Source of the DNA: JAFARZ01 sp035651595
GTDB lineage: Bacteria; Actinomycetota; Actinomycetes; Streptosporangiales; Streptosporangiaceae
Assembly (NCBI GenBank): GCA_035651595.1
Contig: DASRFJ010000167.1
Coordinates: 1 to 64,000 of the forward strand
DNA length: 64,000 bases
Direction: 5' to 3'
How positions within the stretch are numbered: position 1 is the stretch's first letter; each line of letters begins with the position of its first letter. Position numbers and translations under genes: made by a program. Below the pieces are notes generated by a model. That model did no database searches. It had not been told where the DNA came from and saw only the letters and a program-made list of their open reading frames with translations. Positions 1 to 8,084 of this stretch are shown here, in pieces.

Positions 1-250
1 AGTTCAGCGTGCGGCTACCGGGGCAGGAGCGGACCCGCAGTCCGTCATCAACGTGGAAGATTTCCCCTTCGTGGAAGACCGGCCCTCGTGAACAGGGGTC
101 CCGCTACCACAAAGGGGAAAACCACCACGCTATCGAAGCCCGTTAAGCCAGCCGCCGGCCCACCGGGCAGCCAGCGATCCGGGCAAACCCCCGAATAAGC
201 CAACGGGGTCCAAACTGGGAGGGTAACTGTCCGCAATAATCTGGCGGGCC
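1..250. repeat. Right part of a MITE-like dispersed element
   Basis: This non-coding stretch matches the right two thirds of the element at 23245-23624. It has the same internal palindrome (52-129; arms beginning CGTGGAAGATT and ending CCACC/CCACG around a CCCTCGTGAACAGGGT-type centre), then the shared AGCGATCCGGGCA and GAATAAGCCA blocks, and ends in the terminal repeat GGGTAACTGTCCGCAAT (221-237) followed by CTGGCGGGCC. The left terminus lies beyond the window start. No transposase or credible coding frame is present, so it looks like a non-autonomous mobile or repetitive element. Its boundaries come only from comparing copies within the window. Confidence 0.75.
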
Positions 251-275
251 GGGTGGCGCCCAAGCCGCGGCGGTG

Positions 276-329
276 CTGTCCACAGCTGGGGAAGCTGCCA
301 ACAGGTTATCCACGGGAAACTGTGGACTC
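276..329. promoter_or_regulatory. Cluster of DnaA-box-like sequences
   Basis: Three 9-mers close to the actinobacterial DnaA box (TTGTCCACA/TTATCCACA) lie within about 50 bp: CTGTCCACA at 276-284, TTATCCACG at 306-314, and on the other strand TGTGGACTC at 321-329. They sit immediately upstream of the histidine phosphatase gene. No dnaA, dnaN or gyrB is nearby, so this is not oriC. A DnaA-binding regulatory or titration site is possible; chance similarity cannot be excluded. Confidence 0.35.
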
Positions 330-355
330 CGCCGGCCAGGTAAGCTGACCGCGCC

Positions 356-991
356 ATGTCCGAAACCACAACTGTCCACCTGCTGCGGCACGGCGAGGTG
401 GAGAACCCACGGGGCGTCGTCTACGGGCGACTGCCGGATTACCATCTGTCAGCGAACGGGCGCGCCATGGCCGACGCCGCTGCCGATTTTTTCGCCGAAC
501 GAGCGGTGGTGGCAGTTTTCTCGTCCCCGCTTGAGCGCGCGATGGAGACCGCCAAGCCGGTGGCACAGCGGCTGAACCGGGAGATCGTCGTCGACGAGCG
601 GCTGATCGAGCCGTGGAACCACTTCGAGGGGCTGAAGTTCGGCGTGGGAGACGGCTCGCTGCACCACCCGGAGCACTGGGCGGCCATGCTGAACCCGTTC
701 AAGCCGTCCTGGGGCGAGCCGTACCGCGAGGTCGTGGCCAGGATGTACGAGATGCTGGCGGTCGCCAGGAAGGCCGCGCCCGGCCGGGAGGCCGTTTGCG
801 TGAGCCATCAGCTGCCGATCTGGGTCACCCGGCGGCAGGCCGAGGCCAAACGACTGTGGCACAACCCGTCCCGCAGGGAGTGTGCGCTGGGTAGCGTGAC
901 CAGCTTCACATTCTCCGGGGACCGGCTACTTGGCGTCTCCTACCGGGTGCCGCCCCGCCGTCTGGTCCGCGACATCGATGCGGCACAATAA
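356..991 (+). CDS. Histidine phosphatase family protein (phosphoglycerate mutase-like)
   Basis: This 211-residue cytosolic protein carries the family signature LLRHGE at residues 9-14, with His12 as the predicted phospho-acceptor. The supporting SSPLERAMETA block lies near residue 56, and the second catalytic histidine is in CVSHQLPIW (His151). Substrate cannot be read from the sequence; the family includes phosphatases for sugars, nucleotides and cofactors. It is the first gene of an operon ending in ResB and CcsA. The same order (histidine phosphatase - TlpA - ResB - CcsA) is conserved in actinomycetes, so a link to cytochrome c maturation or haem metabolism is inferred from context. The start ATG at 356 follows a region with DnaA-box-like sequences. 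Confidence 0.9.
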   Translation: MSETTTVHLLRHGEVENPRGVVYGRLPDYHLSANGRAMADAAADFFAERAVVAVFSSPLERAMETAKPVAQRLNREIVVDERLIEPWNHFEGLKFGVGDGSLHHPEHWAAMLNPFKPSWGEPYREVVARMYEMLAVARKAAPGREAVCVSHQLPIWVTRRQAEAKRLWHNPSRRECALGSVTSFTFSGDRLLGVSYRVPPRRLVRDIDAAQ

Positions 992-1020
992 GGGTGTACT
1001 ACCCCCTGTAGGAGTTGGCT

Positions 1021-1611
1021 GTGCCAAAACCAAAGCGCCGTGTGGTGGTCTTGGCCGCGACCGTGTGTGCTGGTGTGCTGGCGGTCGTGCTGCTGGTCAC
1101 CGCCTTCGGCGGCAGTGGCAGTGGCAACGTGACGTACATCGGCGGCAATACCAACGCCGTGCTGTACACCACCGGGCACCAGCCGAAGGCACCGGACTTC
1201 ACCGGCACCACGCTGACCGGGTCCCGGCTCGGCCTGGCCACGTACCGGGGCAGCGTGGTGGTGCTCAACTTCTGGGGTTCCTGGTGCCCGCCGTGCCGCG
1301 CGGAAGCGACCACGCTGGCGTTCGTGGCCCAGCAGTACCAGTCCGCCGGTGTGCGGTTCCTCGGTGTGGACGTGCGGGACAACACGCCTGGCGCGCTGGA
1401 TTTTCTGCACAGCCACAACATCACTTACCCGAGCGTGAGCGATCCGGACGACACGATCACGCTCGACTTCAGCTCGGTGGTGCCGATCTCGTCCACTCCC
1501 AGCACGCTGGTGATCGACAAGACCGGGCACGTCGCGGGAGCGGTGTTCGGCGAGGTGTCGTACCAGGAGCTGACCACGATCCTCGGCAAGGTCACCGCCC
1601 GCAATGACTGA
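1021..1611 (+). CDS. TlpA/ResA-family thiol-disulfide oxidoreductase
   Basis: This is a membrane-anchored extracytoplasmic thioredoxin-fold protein. A basic N-terminus and hydrophobic anchor (about residues 8-29) are followed by an AhpC/TSA-Redoxin-type domain. The active site WCPPC (Cys89, Cys92) lies in the LNFWGSWCPPCRAEA context, and the cis-proline segment is STPSTLVID. It is predicted to reduce apocytochrome c haem-binding cysteines for the ResB/CcsA system encoded next. I chose GTG 1021 because AGGAG at 1010-1014 lies six bases upstream; the in-frame TTG at 1015 touches that Shine-Dalgarno and is less likely. It overlaps ResB by 8 bp, implying translational coupling. Confidence 0.92.
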   Translation: MPKPKRRVVVLAATVCAGVLAVVLLVTAFGGSGSGNVTYIGGNTNAVLYTTGHQPKAPDFTGTTLTGSRLGLATYRGSVVVLNFWGSWCPPCRAEATTLAFVAQQYQSAGVRFLGVDVRDNTPGALDFLHSHNITYPSVSDPDDTITLDFSSVVPISSTPSTLVIDKTGHVAGAVFGEVSYQELTTILGKVTARND

Positions 1612-3289
1612 GGTGCGCACTTCGGACGTCGACAAGGACGGCTTCCCGGTCCAGGAAGCCGCCGCTCCGGCGCGGGCGGCGTCCCCCGCTCCAGCATCGT
1701 CGGGCAGCAACCACTGGCTGCGCTGGGCGTGGCGGCAGCTCACCTCGATGCGGATCGCACTGATCCTGCTGTTCCTGCTGGCGCTGGGCGCCATCCCCGG
1801 CTCCATGCTGCCGCAGCAGGGCAGCGACCCCGGCGGGGTGCAGCAGTACTTCAGGGCGCACCCGTCGGTCGCGCCGCTGCTGAACCACCTGGGCCTGTTC
1901 AACGTGTTCGCCGCTCCGTGGTTCGCCGCCATCTACCTGCTGCTGTTCACCTCGCTGGTCGGCTGTGTGGTGCCGCGCACGTTCCGGTTGGCCGGGTCCG
2001 CGCGCACGCTGCCGCCCCGGGCGCCGCGCCAGCTGAACAAGCTGCCGCATTCGGCCGAGTACCCGGTGTCGCTGAGCCCGGAGCAGGCGCTCGAGGTCTC
2101 CGCGCGGGTGCTGAGCGGCCACGGGTTCCGGCTGCGGCGGCCCGGCGACCTGAACGCCATGACCAGGCAGCCTTCACCGGGGGAGCGGGACTGGCTGTCC
2201 GCCGAGAAGGGCTACCTGCGCGAGGCAGGGAACCTGCTCTTCCACCTGTCGCTGCTCGGCGTGCTGGTGTCCATCGCGATGGGCGGACTGCTCGGCTACA
2301 AGGCCGACCGGCTGCTCATCGCGGGCCAGACGTTCGCCAACACGACCACCGACCTGGACGAGTTCTACCCCGGCCGGCTGGTCAGCGGCTCGGACCTGCC
2401 GCCGTTCAGCATCACGCTCAACCGGTTTAACGCCAGCTACATCACGTCGGGCCCGCAGCTGGGCCAGCCCGCCGCGTTCGACGCGTACGTCACGTACCAC
2501 GCCCACCCCGGCGACAAGGCGCAGAACTTCGACATCCAGGTCAACCATCCGCTTAACGTGGACGGCGCCAAGGTGTACCTGATCGGGCACGGGTACGCGC
2601 CGGTGTTCCAGGTCACGGACGCCAGCGGTCATGTGGAGTACGACGCGGCGACCCCGTTCATTTCCGGCACCGCCGCCAACTTCCTGTCCCAGGGCGTGGT
2701 CAAGGTCGCGGACGCCCAGCCGGAGGGCCTCGGCTTCACCGGGGTGTTCGTGCCGACCGCGGCGGTGGACGCAAACGGCAACCTCGCGTCGGTGTTCCCC
2801 GCCCCGGACCGCCCGGTGGTCAGCCTGATCGCCTACGGCGGCAACCTCGGCATGAACAACGGCGCATCGCAGTCCGTCTACGCGCTCGACACCACCGGGA
2901 TGACCCAGCTCACGCCCAAGCCGGTCGTGCTGGCCCAGGGCCAGACGCTGAAGCTGCCGGGCGGCAAGGGCAGCGTCACGTTCGCCGGCTACCAGCTGTG
3001 GGGCAGCTTCACGATCACCCACGACCCCGGTCAGCTGCCGGCCCTGGCCTGCGGCATCGGCGCGCTGGCCGGGCTGCTGCTGTCGTTCCTCGTGCGGCGC
3101 AGGCGGGTGTTCGTCAGGGTCCGGGCCGCAGAGCCCGGTAGCGTCGTCAGCCTCGGCGGGCTGGCGCGGACCGACGCCAGCGGCGGCTTCGAGGCCGAGT
3201 TCGCGTCGCTGGCCGCCGAACTGCGCGTGGCTCACGAACAAAGCGCACCCCCGGAGCCCGCGGAATCCCAGCAACAGAGCGGAGACTGA
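1604..3289 (+). CDS. resB: Cytochrome c biogenesis protein ResB
   Basis: This 561-residue integral membrane protein is the ResB (Ccs1) subunit of system II cytochrome c maturation. With CcsA it moves haem across the membrane and attaches it to apocytochromes. The layout is typical: a basic cytosolic N-terminus, TM1 (about 48-64, after WLRWAWRQLTSMRIA), TM2 (about 106-124), TM3 (about 208-228, following REAGNLLFHLSLLG with a conserved His), a long extracytoplasmic domain, and TM4 near residues 478-500 followed by RRRR and a cytosolic tail. It overlaps tlpA by 8 bp and is followed five bases later by ccsA. Many actinomycetes have ccdA between the thioredoxin and resB; here it is absent. Confidence 0.95.
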   Translation: MTEVRTSDVDKDGFPVQEAAAPARAASPAPASSGSNHWLRWAWRQLTSMRIALILLFLLALGAIPGSMLPQQGSDPGGVQQYFRAHPSVAPLLNHLGLFNVFAAPWFAAIYLLLFTSLVGCVVPRTFRLAGSARTLPPRAPRQLNKLPHSAEYPVSLSPEQALEVSARVLSGHGFRLRRPGDLNAMTRQPSPGERDWLSAEKGYLREAGNLLFHLSLLGVLVSIAMGGLLGYKADRLLIAGQTFANTTTDLDEFYPGRLVSGSDLPPFSITLNRFNASYITSGPQLGQPAAFDAYVTYHAHPGDKAQNFDIQVNHPLNVDGAKVYLIGHGYAPVFQVTDASGHVEYDAATPFISGTAANFLSQGVVKVADAQPEGLGFTGVFVPTAAVDANGNLASVFPAPDRPVVSLIAYGGNLGMNNGASQSVYALDTTGMTQLTPKPVVLAQGQTLKLPGGKGSVTFAGYQLWGSFTITHDPGQLPALACGIGALAGLLLSFLVRRRRVFVRVRAAEPGSVVSLGGLARTDASGGFEAEFASLAAELRVAHEQSAPPEPAESQQQSGD

Positions 3290-3294
3290 GGACC

Positions 3295-4323
3295 ATGCCG
3301 GTAAACCTCGCCCTGGGTCATGTCAGCAATGACTTCCTGCTCGCCGCGCTGGCGCTGTACTCGCTGGCGGTGCTCGCCTTCGCCGGCGACTTCGCGTTCG
3401 GCCGCCCGCTGCGCGCGGTGGCCTCGGCGGCGAGCAAGCCCGCGCGCGCCCTGGCCGCCGTGGGCGCGGGCAGCACGGCGGCCGACACGGACGGCGCCAA
3501 GCCACCCGCGATCAACATGCCTGAACTAAGAGTGCCCGCGCTGCGCGCGCTCTTCCAGGCGACGGCCTGGGTGCGGGGGGCGATGGTGCTGAGCACGGCC
3601 GGGGTTACCGCGCACGCGGTCGCGGTCATCACCCGCGGCTTCGCCACGCACCGTGCGCCGTGGGGCGACATGTACGAGTTCGTCACGGCGCTCACCTGCT
3701 TCGCCGCGATCTTCTTCCTCGGCGTCATGATCCGGTACCGCGCCTGGGCGCTGGGTGTGTTCGTGATGGGCGCGGTGGTGCTCACCCTGGGCCTGACCGA
3801 GACGCTGATCTACACCCCGGCCGGTGACCTGGTCCCGGCGCTCCAGTCGTACTGGCTGAGCATCCACGTCACCGCCATGACGGTCGCTACCGGCGTGTTC
3901 TTCGTGTCGGCGGTGCTCGGCATCGTCTACTTGGTGGTCGACATCTACACCCGGCGCGTGGCGTCGGGCCGGGCGAAGCCGGGCAACGGCATCGTGCACC
4001 GCCTGCCGACGCTGGAGCAGCTGGACCGGCTGGCGTACCGGACGGTCGTGTTCGGCTTCCCGATCTGGACGTTCGGCGTGATCGCGGGCGCGATCTGGGC
4101 GGATCAGGCCTGGGGCCGGTACTGGGGCTGGGACCCGGTCGAGACGTGGGCGTTCATCACCTGGGTCATCTATGCTGCGTTCCTGCACGCCAGGGCCACG
4201 GCCGGGTGGCGTGGCCGGCGCGCGCACTACGTCCAGCTGCTCGGTTTCACCAGCCTGGTGTTCAACATCATGGTCGTCCAGATCTTCGTCACCGGCCTGC
4301 ACTCTTACGCCGGGGTCAGCTAG
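3295..4323 (+). CDS. ccsA: Cytochrome c biogenesis protein CcsA/CcsB (haem handling)
   Basis: This 342-residue multi-pass membrane protein is the haem-handling partner of ResB. The diagnostic tryptophan-rich WWD-type motif is seen as RYWGWDPVETWAF near residues 272-284. Conserved histidines for haem ligation lie in transmembrane segments (for example the LSIHVTAMT and FLHARAT regions). A Shine-Dalgarno GGAGACTGAGG precedes ATG 3295. It is the last gene of the cytochrome c operon and its stop overlaps the stop of the convergent methyltransferase gene by 4 bp. Confidence 0.95.
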   Translation: MPVNLALGHVSNDFLLAALALYSLAVLAFAGDFAFGRPLRAVASAASKPARALAAVGAGSTAADTDGAKPPAINMPELRVPALRALFQATAWVRGAMVLSTAGVTAHAVAVITRGFATHRAPWGDMYEFVTALTCFAAIFFLGVMIRYRAWALGVFVMGAVVLTLGLTETLIYTPAGDLVPALQSYWLSIHVTAMTVATGVFFVSAVLGIVYLVVDIYTRRVASGRAKPGNGIVHRLPTLEQLDRLAYRTVVFGFPIWTFGVIAGAIWADQAWGRYWGWDPVETWAFITWVIYAAFLHARATAGWRGRRAHYVQLLGFTSLVFNIMVVQIFVTGLHSYAGVS

Positions 4324-4949
4324 TCCCGTACCGCCCGCACATATCGCAGCAGCGGCAGCTCGCCGTCGCCCTCGATGCGAAAGCCCGCCGCCGTTACCAG
4401 GTCGTCCAGCGGGATCGCGGCGCCGTGGCGCCTGGCCTGCCCGCGCCCGTGCAGGCTGAACCTGCGGCCGCCCGGCCGGAAGTCCGCGACCAGCAGCCGG
4501 CCGCCCGGCCGGAGCACCCGGTACAGCTGCTGGAAAGCGGCCGGCCGCGCGTCCGCCGGAATGTGATGCACGGCGAGCGTGCTGGTGACCAGGTCGAACG
4601 CCTCGTCCGGCTGATTCAGGCGCTGTGCCACACCCACGGTGAACTCGCAGTTGCCCGGCGCCTTCCGCGTGGCGTACTCGATCGCGGCGGCCGATGGGTC
4701 GACGCCGGTGACGCTGCCCTCCTCGCCGACCGCGACGGCGAGCAGACGGGCGAGATAACCGCCGCCGCAGCCGACGTCCAGGACCCGCTCACCCTGATGG
4801 GCGGCGCTGATCTCGGCGATGCGCCGGTACACGCGACGGCGCCGGCCAAGGAACGCGACGTGCGTGACCACCTCGTTCAGCCGAACCCGGTCCAGCGTCG
4901 CGCCGTCCCTGTGCTCGTGCCCGTGACCTTTCCCGACCTCTACATCCAT
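4320..4949 (-). CDS. Class I SAM-dependent methyltransferase (Methyltransf_11-type)
   Basis: This 209-residue protein has the SAM-binding motif I VLDVGCGGGYLARLL, an acidic residue closing strand 2 (VTGVDPSAAAI), and a post-motif region DLVTSTLAVHHIP followed by LRPGGRLLVADFRPGG. The substrate is not evident; proteins of this type act on small molecules or lipids. It is transcribed divergently from a TetR regulator, and a perfect 22-bp palindrome (4957-4978) lies just upstream of its start. It is therefore probably the repressed target gene, possibly involved in detoxification or modification of the regulator's ligand (inference). Confidence 0.85.
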   Translation of the reverse strand: MDVEVGKGHGHEHRDGATLDRVRLNEVVTHVAFLGRRRRVYRRIAEISAAHQGERVLDVGCGGGYLARLLAVAVGEEGSVTGVDPSAAAIEYATRKAPGNCEFTVGVAQRLNQPDEAFDLVTSTLAVHHIPADARPAAFQQLYRVLRPGGRLLVADFRPGGRRFSLHGRGQARRHGAAIPLDDLVTAAGFRIEGDGELPLLRYVRAVRD

Positions 4950-4956
4950 GGTGTGC

Positions 4957-4978
4957 TAACTTAGTCATGACTAAGTTA
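4957..4978. promoter_or_regulatory. Perfect 22-bp palindromic operator between methyltransferase and TetR genes
   Basis: The half-site TAACTTAGTCA is followed immediately by its exact reverse complement TGACTAAGTTA. The palindrome is centred between the divergent genes, 8 bp from the methyltransferase start and 18 bp from the TetR ATG at 4997. Length and position fit a TetR-family operator controlling both genes. It contains the upstream in-frame ATG (4967), which argues against that codon being the TetR start. Confidence 0.85.
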
Positions 4979-4996
4979 ACTGTCAAGGGAGGCGCG

Positions 4997-5638
4997 ATGC
5001 CGCAGCGACGGACCCGGCTCACCGCCGATCGGCGGCGCGAGTCGATCCTGGCCGCCGCCACCGACCTGTTCGCGACGACGGGCTACCGGGCCGTCAAGGT
5101 GTCCGAGGTCGCCGCCAGGGTCGGGGTCAGCGAGCCCGTGGTCTTCCAGAACTTCGGCTCGAAGGCGGCGCTGTACGCGGCGGTCCTCGACCGGGTGACG
5201 GATCAGTTCCGGAGCGCGCTGCCCAGCCTGATCGGGCGGCATGGCTCCGCGCTGAACTTGCTTGCCCACCTGTTCGCCCTGGCCTTCGGCGAGGCGCCGC
5301 ACCGGGGGCCGGACGGCGAGCACGCCGAGCACGCCGGGCGTTCCCATGGCATGCTGCTCGCCGACGCGGCCAGCCTGGTCGCGGCCCCGGTCCTCGCGGA
5401 TCCAGCCCTCGCCGAGCCGGCGATCCGGGCGGCCAGGACCCTCGCCGGGCACGTCGCGGACCTGGTACGACGCGGCCAGGCCGATGGCGATGTACGGCCT
5501 GGGATAGACCCGGACGCGACGGCCTGGCTGCTGCTGTCGATTCTGTCCGCGCGTTCGTTCCGGAGCGCGGCGATGCCGGATGCCGTCCACCTCGAGGCCG
5601 CGGTGACCTCGCTTGCCCTGGACGTGCTAAGTCAGTGA
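4997..5638 (+). CDS. TetR/AcrR-family transcriptional regulator
   Basis: This 213-residue regulator has a typical TetR N-terminal DNA-binding domain: RRESILAAATDLFATTGY, then a helix-turn-helix over KVSEVAARVGVSEPVVFQNFGSKAALY (about 34-60). The rest is a helical ligand-binding region with no recognisable specificity. ATG 4997 is chosen because AAGGGAGG (4985-4992) sits four bases upstream; the longer reading from 4967 would begin inside the operator. It probably represses itself and the divergent methyltransferase through the 4957-4978 palindrome. Its 3' end overlaps the convergent PLDc_N gene by 7 bp. Confidence 0.9.
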   Translation: MPQRRTRLTADRRRESILAAATDLFATTGYRAVKVSEVAARVGVSEPVVFQNFGSKAALYAAVLDRVTDQFRSALPSLIGRHGSALNLLAHLFALAFGEAPHRGPDGEHAEHAGRSHGMLLADAASLVAAPVLADPALAEPAIRAARTLAGHVADLVRRGQADGDVRPGIDPDATAWLLLSILSARSFRSAAMPDAVHLEAAVTSLALDVLSQ

Positions 5639-6048
5639 TCCTCGCCAGTCTCGAAGCTGCCCCGGATGACCCGGTCGAGGACCCGCAGGAAATCGGGATC
5701 GTCGTCAGGGCCCTTGGGGATCCGCGAGCCTTCCGCCCCCCGGGAGCGGCCGGCCGGGTGCCGTGCGACCGCGTCATCGGCGTCGGTCCAGCGGAAGCTG
5801 TCGTCGTCGAGAGCGTCGTCGATGTCCCAGCGGGACCCGGAATTGAGGCGGGCGGCGGCCCCGCGCACTGGCTGGCGAACGATCAGCCACGCGACGGCAC
5901 CGCCGATGAAAGTCGCCGCGATAACGGCGATCCAAGCTGGCTTAGGCATGCCCCTGCACTCCGATGCGGGTGTCAGAATCGCGTCTGTCAGGCAATACAG
6001 CCAGAAGCCCCCGAGGAACAGGGCGAACAGGGCGCTGGCCAGCAACAT
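5632..6048 (-). CDS. PLDc_N-domain small membrane protein
   Basis: This 138-residue protein has two N-terminal transmembrane helices (about residues 4-24, LLASALFALFLGGFWLYCL, and 38-58, PAWIAVIAATFIGGAVAWLI). They are separated by a short loop typical of the cardiolipin-synthase N-terminal (PLDc_N) family, and are followed by an acidic, disordered cytosolic tail ending DFLRVLDRVIRGSFETGEDH. No phospholipase HKD motif is present, so it is not an enzyme by itself. Function is unknown; similar proteins are common single genes in actinomycetes. It is convergent with the TetR gene. Confidence 0.75.
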   Translation of the reverse strand: MLLASALFALFLGGFWLYCLTDAILTPASECRGMPKPAWIAVIAATFIGGAVAWLIVRQPVRGAAARLNSGSRWDIDDALDDDSFRWTDADDAVARHPAGRSRGAEGSRIPKGPDDDPDFLRVLDRVIRGSFETGEDH

Positions 6049-6204
6049 GCCGGAAGCCTAACCCCAGGTCAGTCCGTCGCGTGCCCGATTTGGGCAAAGT
6101 CATGGCGGCATAGAGATTACTTAGGGCAATCGGTCACATCGGGTGACGTGGCGTGCGATCTGGGCATACGCTACTCGAGAGGGTAAAAGGCAGGAGCGCT
6201 CCGT

Positions 6205-7314
6205 ATGCGGCTAGGGATTCTGGACCGTGTCCGCCGCTGGGCTAGTCGTCGTGGTCCTTGGCCGCCTCGGCCCGGCCGGATCGGCATGCCCGGACGAGCG
6301 CCGCACCCTGGTCCGCCGCCACCGCCACCGTCACCACCACCTCCCGAACCATCCGGTCCGGAGGACTGGGACAGCACCGCCGGCCGGCACCGCCGGCCGC
6401 CTGGCGGCGAATGGCCGGCGGCCGTCGAGCAACCGGAGCACACCCGTCAGCGCGTTGAGCCGGCGGTCCGTCGTCCCCGGGCCGCCAGTGGCGGCGCGGC
6501 GGCGGTCCGGTCCGGATCGGCGCAGGCCAGGGTGCGTACCGAGCCCGGTGTCCCGGTGCCGCGTGCGGCCGAAGCGGCGCGGGCGGCCGCCGCGGAGCAG
6601 GTGGCGACCACCGGCCGGCGAGACGCCCGGAGCGGCACCGCCTGGCGATCCGCGTCGCCGACGCTGCGGGCCAGGCTGCCGTTCACCGCGCCGCACGCGC
6701 GGGAACGCCCGCCGGCCGGGGATGGCCGGCGGAACTGCGGGTCGCTGGAGCGCGTGCTCTGGCGGCAGTGGGATGCCGCGAACCCGCCGCCGCCGGAGGT
6801 CGTCGCCGCGGTCGACCGGCTGGCCGAACTTCCGGAACGGATAAAGGAACGGCTCAGCGACGGCCTCGACGCGATCTTCGTCGGGCCGGGCGGTGTGCCG
6901 GAACTCGACGACATGACCGGACTGCGCGGTGTCCGGCTGCCGTCGGGCAAGGCGTCATGGGATATCTGTGCGGGCGCGTACGGAGAGGGCAAGATCGTGG
7001 TGGGCTCGCGGCCCTCTCCGACGCCGGACGTTATGTGCCACGAGGTCGGCCACGCGTTGGACGACATCGACAGCCCACCCGGCAAGTGGCAATCCGACTC
7101 CGCGGAGTTCCGGATGCTTTACGATCAGTGTCTGCCGCATTTCGCCAGCGAATTCCACCGGCAGTCCGGTGGCCTCGGCCGCAAGGAGTTCTTCGCGGAC
7201 GCGTTCGCCGCGATAGCGTCGGGGCAACGACCAGCCCTCGTTGACATGCTCGGTGGCGAGACACGAACGGCACTACGGGTGATGCTCTACTTCAACCGGC
7301 GCTACGACATCTAG
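6205..7314 (+). CDS. Proline-rich protein with ATLF/PPEP-like zinc metallopeptidase domain
   Basis: This 369-residue protein has a disordered, proline-rich N-terminus (a PPPPPPSPPPPEP stretch near residues 39-50, then R/A/P-rich to about 170). A compact C-terminal domain follows with a zincin motif HEVGHALD (His279, Glu280, His283) and a candidate third ligand in RKEFFADAFAAI (Glu328, 45 residues after the second His). This spacing and the conserved E-F-F-A block resemble anthrax-lethal-factor-type/pro-pro endopeptidase domains. No signal peptide is evident. The start ATG has AGGAG eight bases upstream. A 91-residue partner gene follows 12 bp downstream. Peptidase activity is inferred from the motif; the substrate is unknown. 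Confidence 0.75.
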   Translation: MRLGILDRVRRWASRRGPWPPRPGRIGMPGRAPHPGPPPPPPSPPPPEPSGPEDWDSTAGRHRRPPGGEWPAAVEQPEHTRQRVEPAVRRPRAASGGAAAVRSGSAQARVRTEPGVPVPRAAEAARAAAAEQVATTGRRDARSGTAWRSASPTLRARLPFTAPHARERPPAGDGRRNCGSLERVLWRQWDAANPPPPEVVAAVDRLAELPERIKERLSDGLDAIFVGPGGVPELDDMTGLRGVRLPSGKASWDICAGAYGEGKIVVGSRPSPTPDVMCHEVGHALDDIDSPPGKWQSDSAEFRMLYDQCLPHFASEFHRQSGGLGRKEFFADAFAAIASGQRPALVDMLGGETRTALRVMLYFNRRYDI

Positions 7315-7326
7315 GGTGATCGCGCG

Positions 7327-7602
7327 ATGTTTGTCATACGACTACCGAACGGTAACCTCCGCGTCCCGCAGACAGCGATCGGCAACGAGGGCCGCATGCT
7401 CGGTGATGTCTACGTGGAGATCGGCCCGCAGGACCCGGACTACGCCCGGCTCGCGGAGCAGGCGCTGACGCCGGAAGAAGCCGAGGAGCGGAAGGCCCGC
7501 TGGCGTCGCGACGACGAGGCGCTCCGGCAGATGTTCCTGGAGTTCGCGAAGACGAACAGCGAGCCCGGCTGGCCCGACGACAACCCAGCCGACGACCGCT
7601 AA
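7327..7602 (+). CDS. Small hypothetical protein downstream of the metallopeptidase
   Basis: I do not recognise a family. The 91-residue product starts with a beta-rich segment (FVIRLPNGNLRVPQTAIGNEGRMLGDVYVEIGP) and continues as a charged helical region (LTPEEAEERKARWRRDDEALRQMFLEF), with no membrane segment. It lies 12 bp after the metallopeptidase gene and is probably co-transcribed, so it could be a partner or inhibitor of that protein. That idea rests only on gene order. Confidence 0.6.
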   Translation: MFVIRLPNGNLRVPQTAIGNEGRMLGDVYVEIGPQDPDYARLAEQALTPEEAEERKARWRRDDEALRQMFLEFAKTNSEPGWPDDNPADDR

Positions 7603-8084
7603 GCAACTCCAACGTTCCCGCATTTGTCGCGCGCTCGTGAAGCAAGCTGCCCGCAATGCCCGCTTCTTCCCAGTACGTTCGCGGCGAACCTCGATGCGCA
7701 AGGGGGTCCGAAATTTATTGCGGACAGTTACCCCCCCGGATCGGGGGGGTAACTGTCCGCAATGATCTGGCCGCTTGCTCTCGCGCATCCCGAGGCCCAT
7801 GCAACACTCCAGTATCAACCAGAGTGGACGCCGGCTCCGGCGAACGGACCCGGCACCTGCGGACGGACAGCGAAACTGGCCGTCAACGCCACAGTGGTCG
7901 CACGAAACAGGACAAAGCGGGCAAATCTGCGTCGCCTCGACGGCAGGTGGGGTTGGGCGGCAGGTGGGTTGGCGGCAAGATGGGACGCGGGCGGGCGGTT
8001 TGCTGGGCGGGCGGTTTGCTGCGGGCATGGCATGGCCGCCGGGGCTCCCGCGCCCACGGCGGCCAGATGAAGAAGGTGCGGCGG
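7603..8084. other. Intergenic region without a supported gene
   Basis: The stretch between the small hypothetical gene and bldC holds a hairpin member of the GATTGCGGACA repeat family (7705-7774). It also holds a short GC-rich direct duplication (GGGCGGGCGGTTTGCT twice around 7990-8021). No open frame here has a convincing ribosome binding site or recognisable product. Confidence 0.6.
7705..7774. repeat. Hairpin form of the GCGGACA repeat family
   Basis: A perfect 21-bp inverted repeat (7717-7737 and 7743-7763; arm ATTGCGGACAGTTACCCCCC plus C) encloses a 5-nt loop. It is flanked by GGTCCGAAATTT on the left and GATCTGGC on the right, matching the outer ends of the long element at 23245-23624. 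It looks like the two terminal repeats of that element brought together without the interior. It could act as an RNA hairpin. Confidence 0.8.

Noticed and set aside
276..329. Replication origin
   Set aside because: Only three DnaA-box-like sites and no dnaA/dnaN/gyrB or parAB genes nearby.
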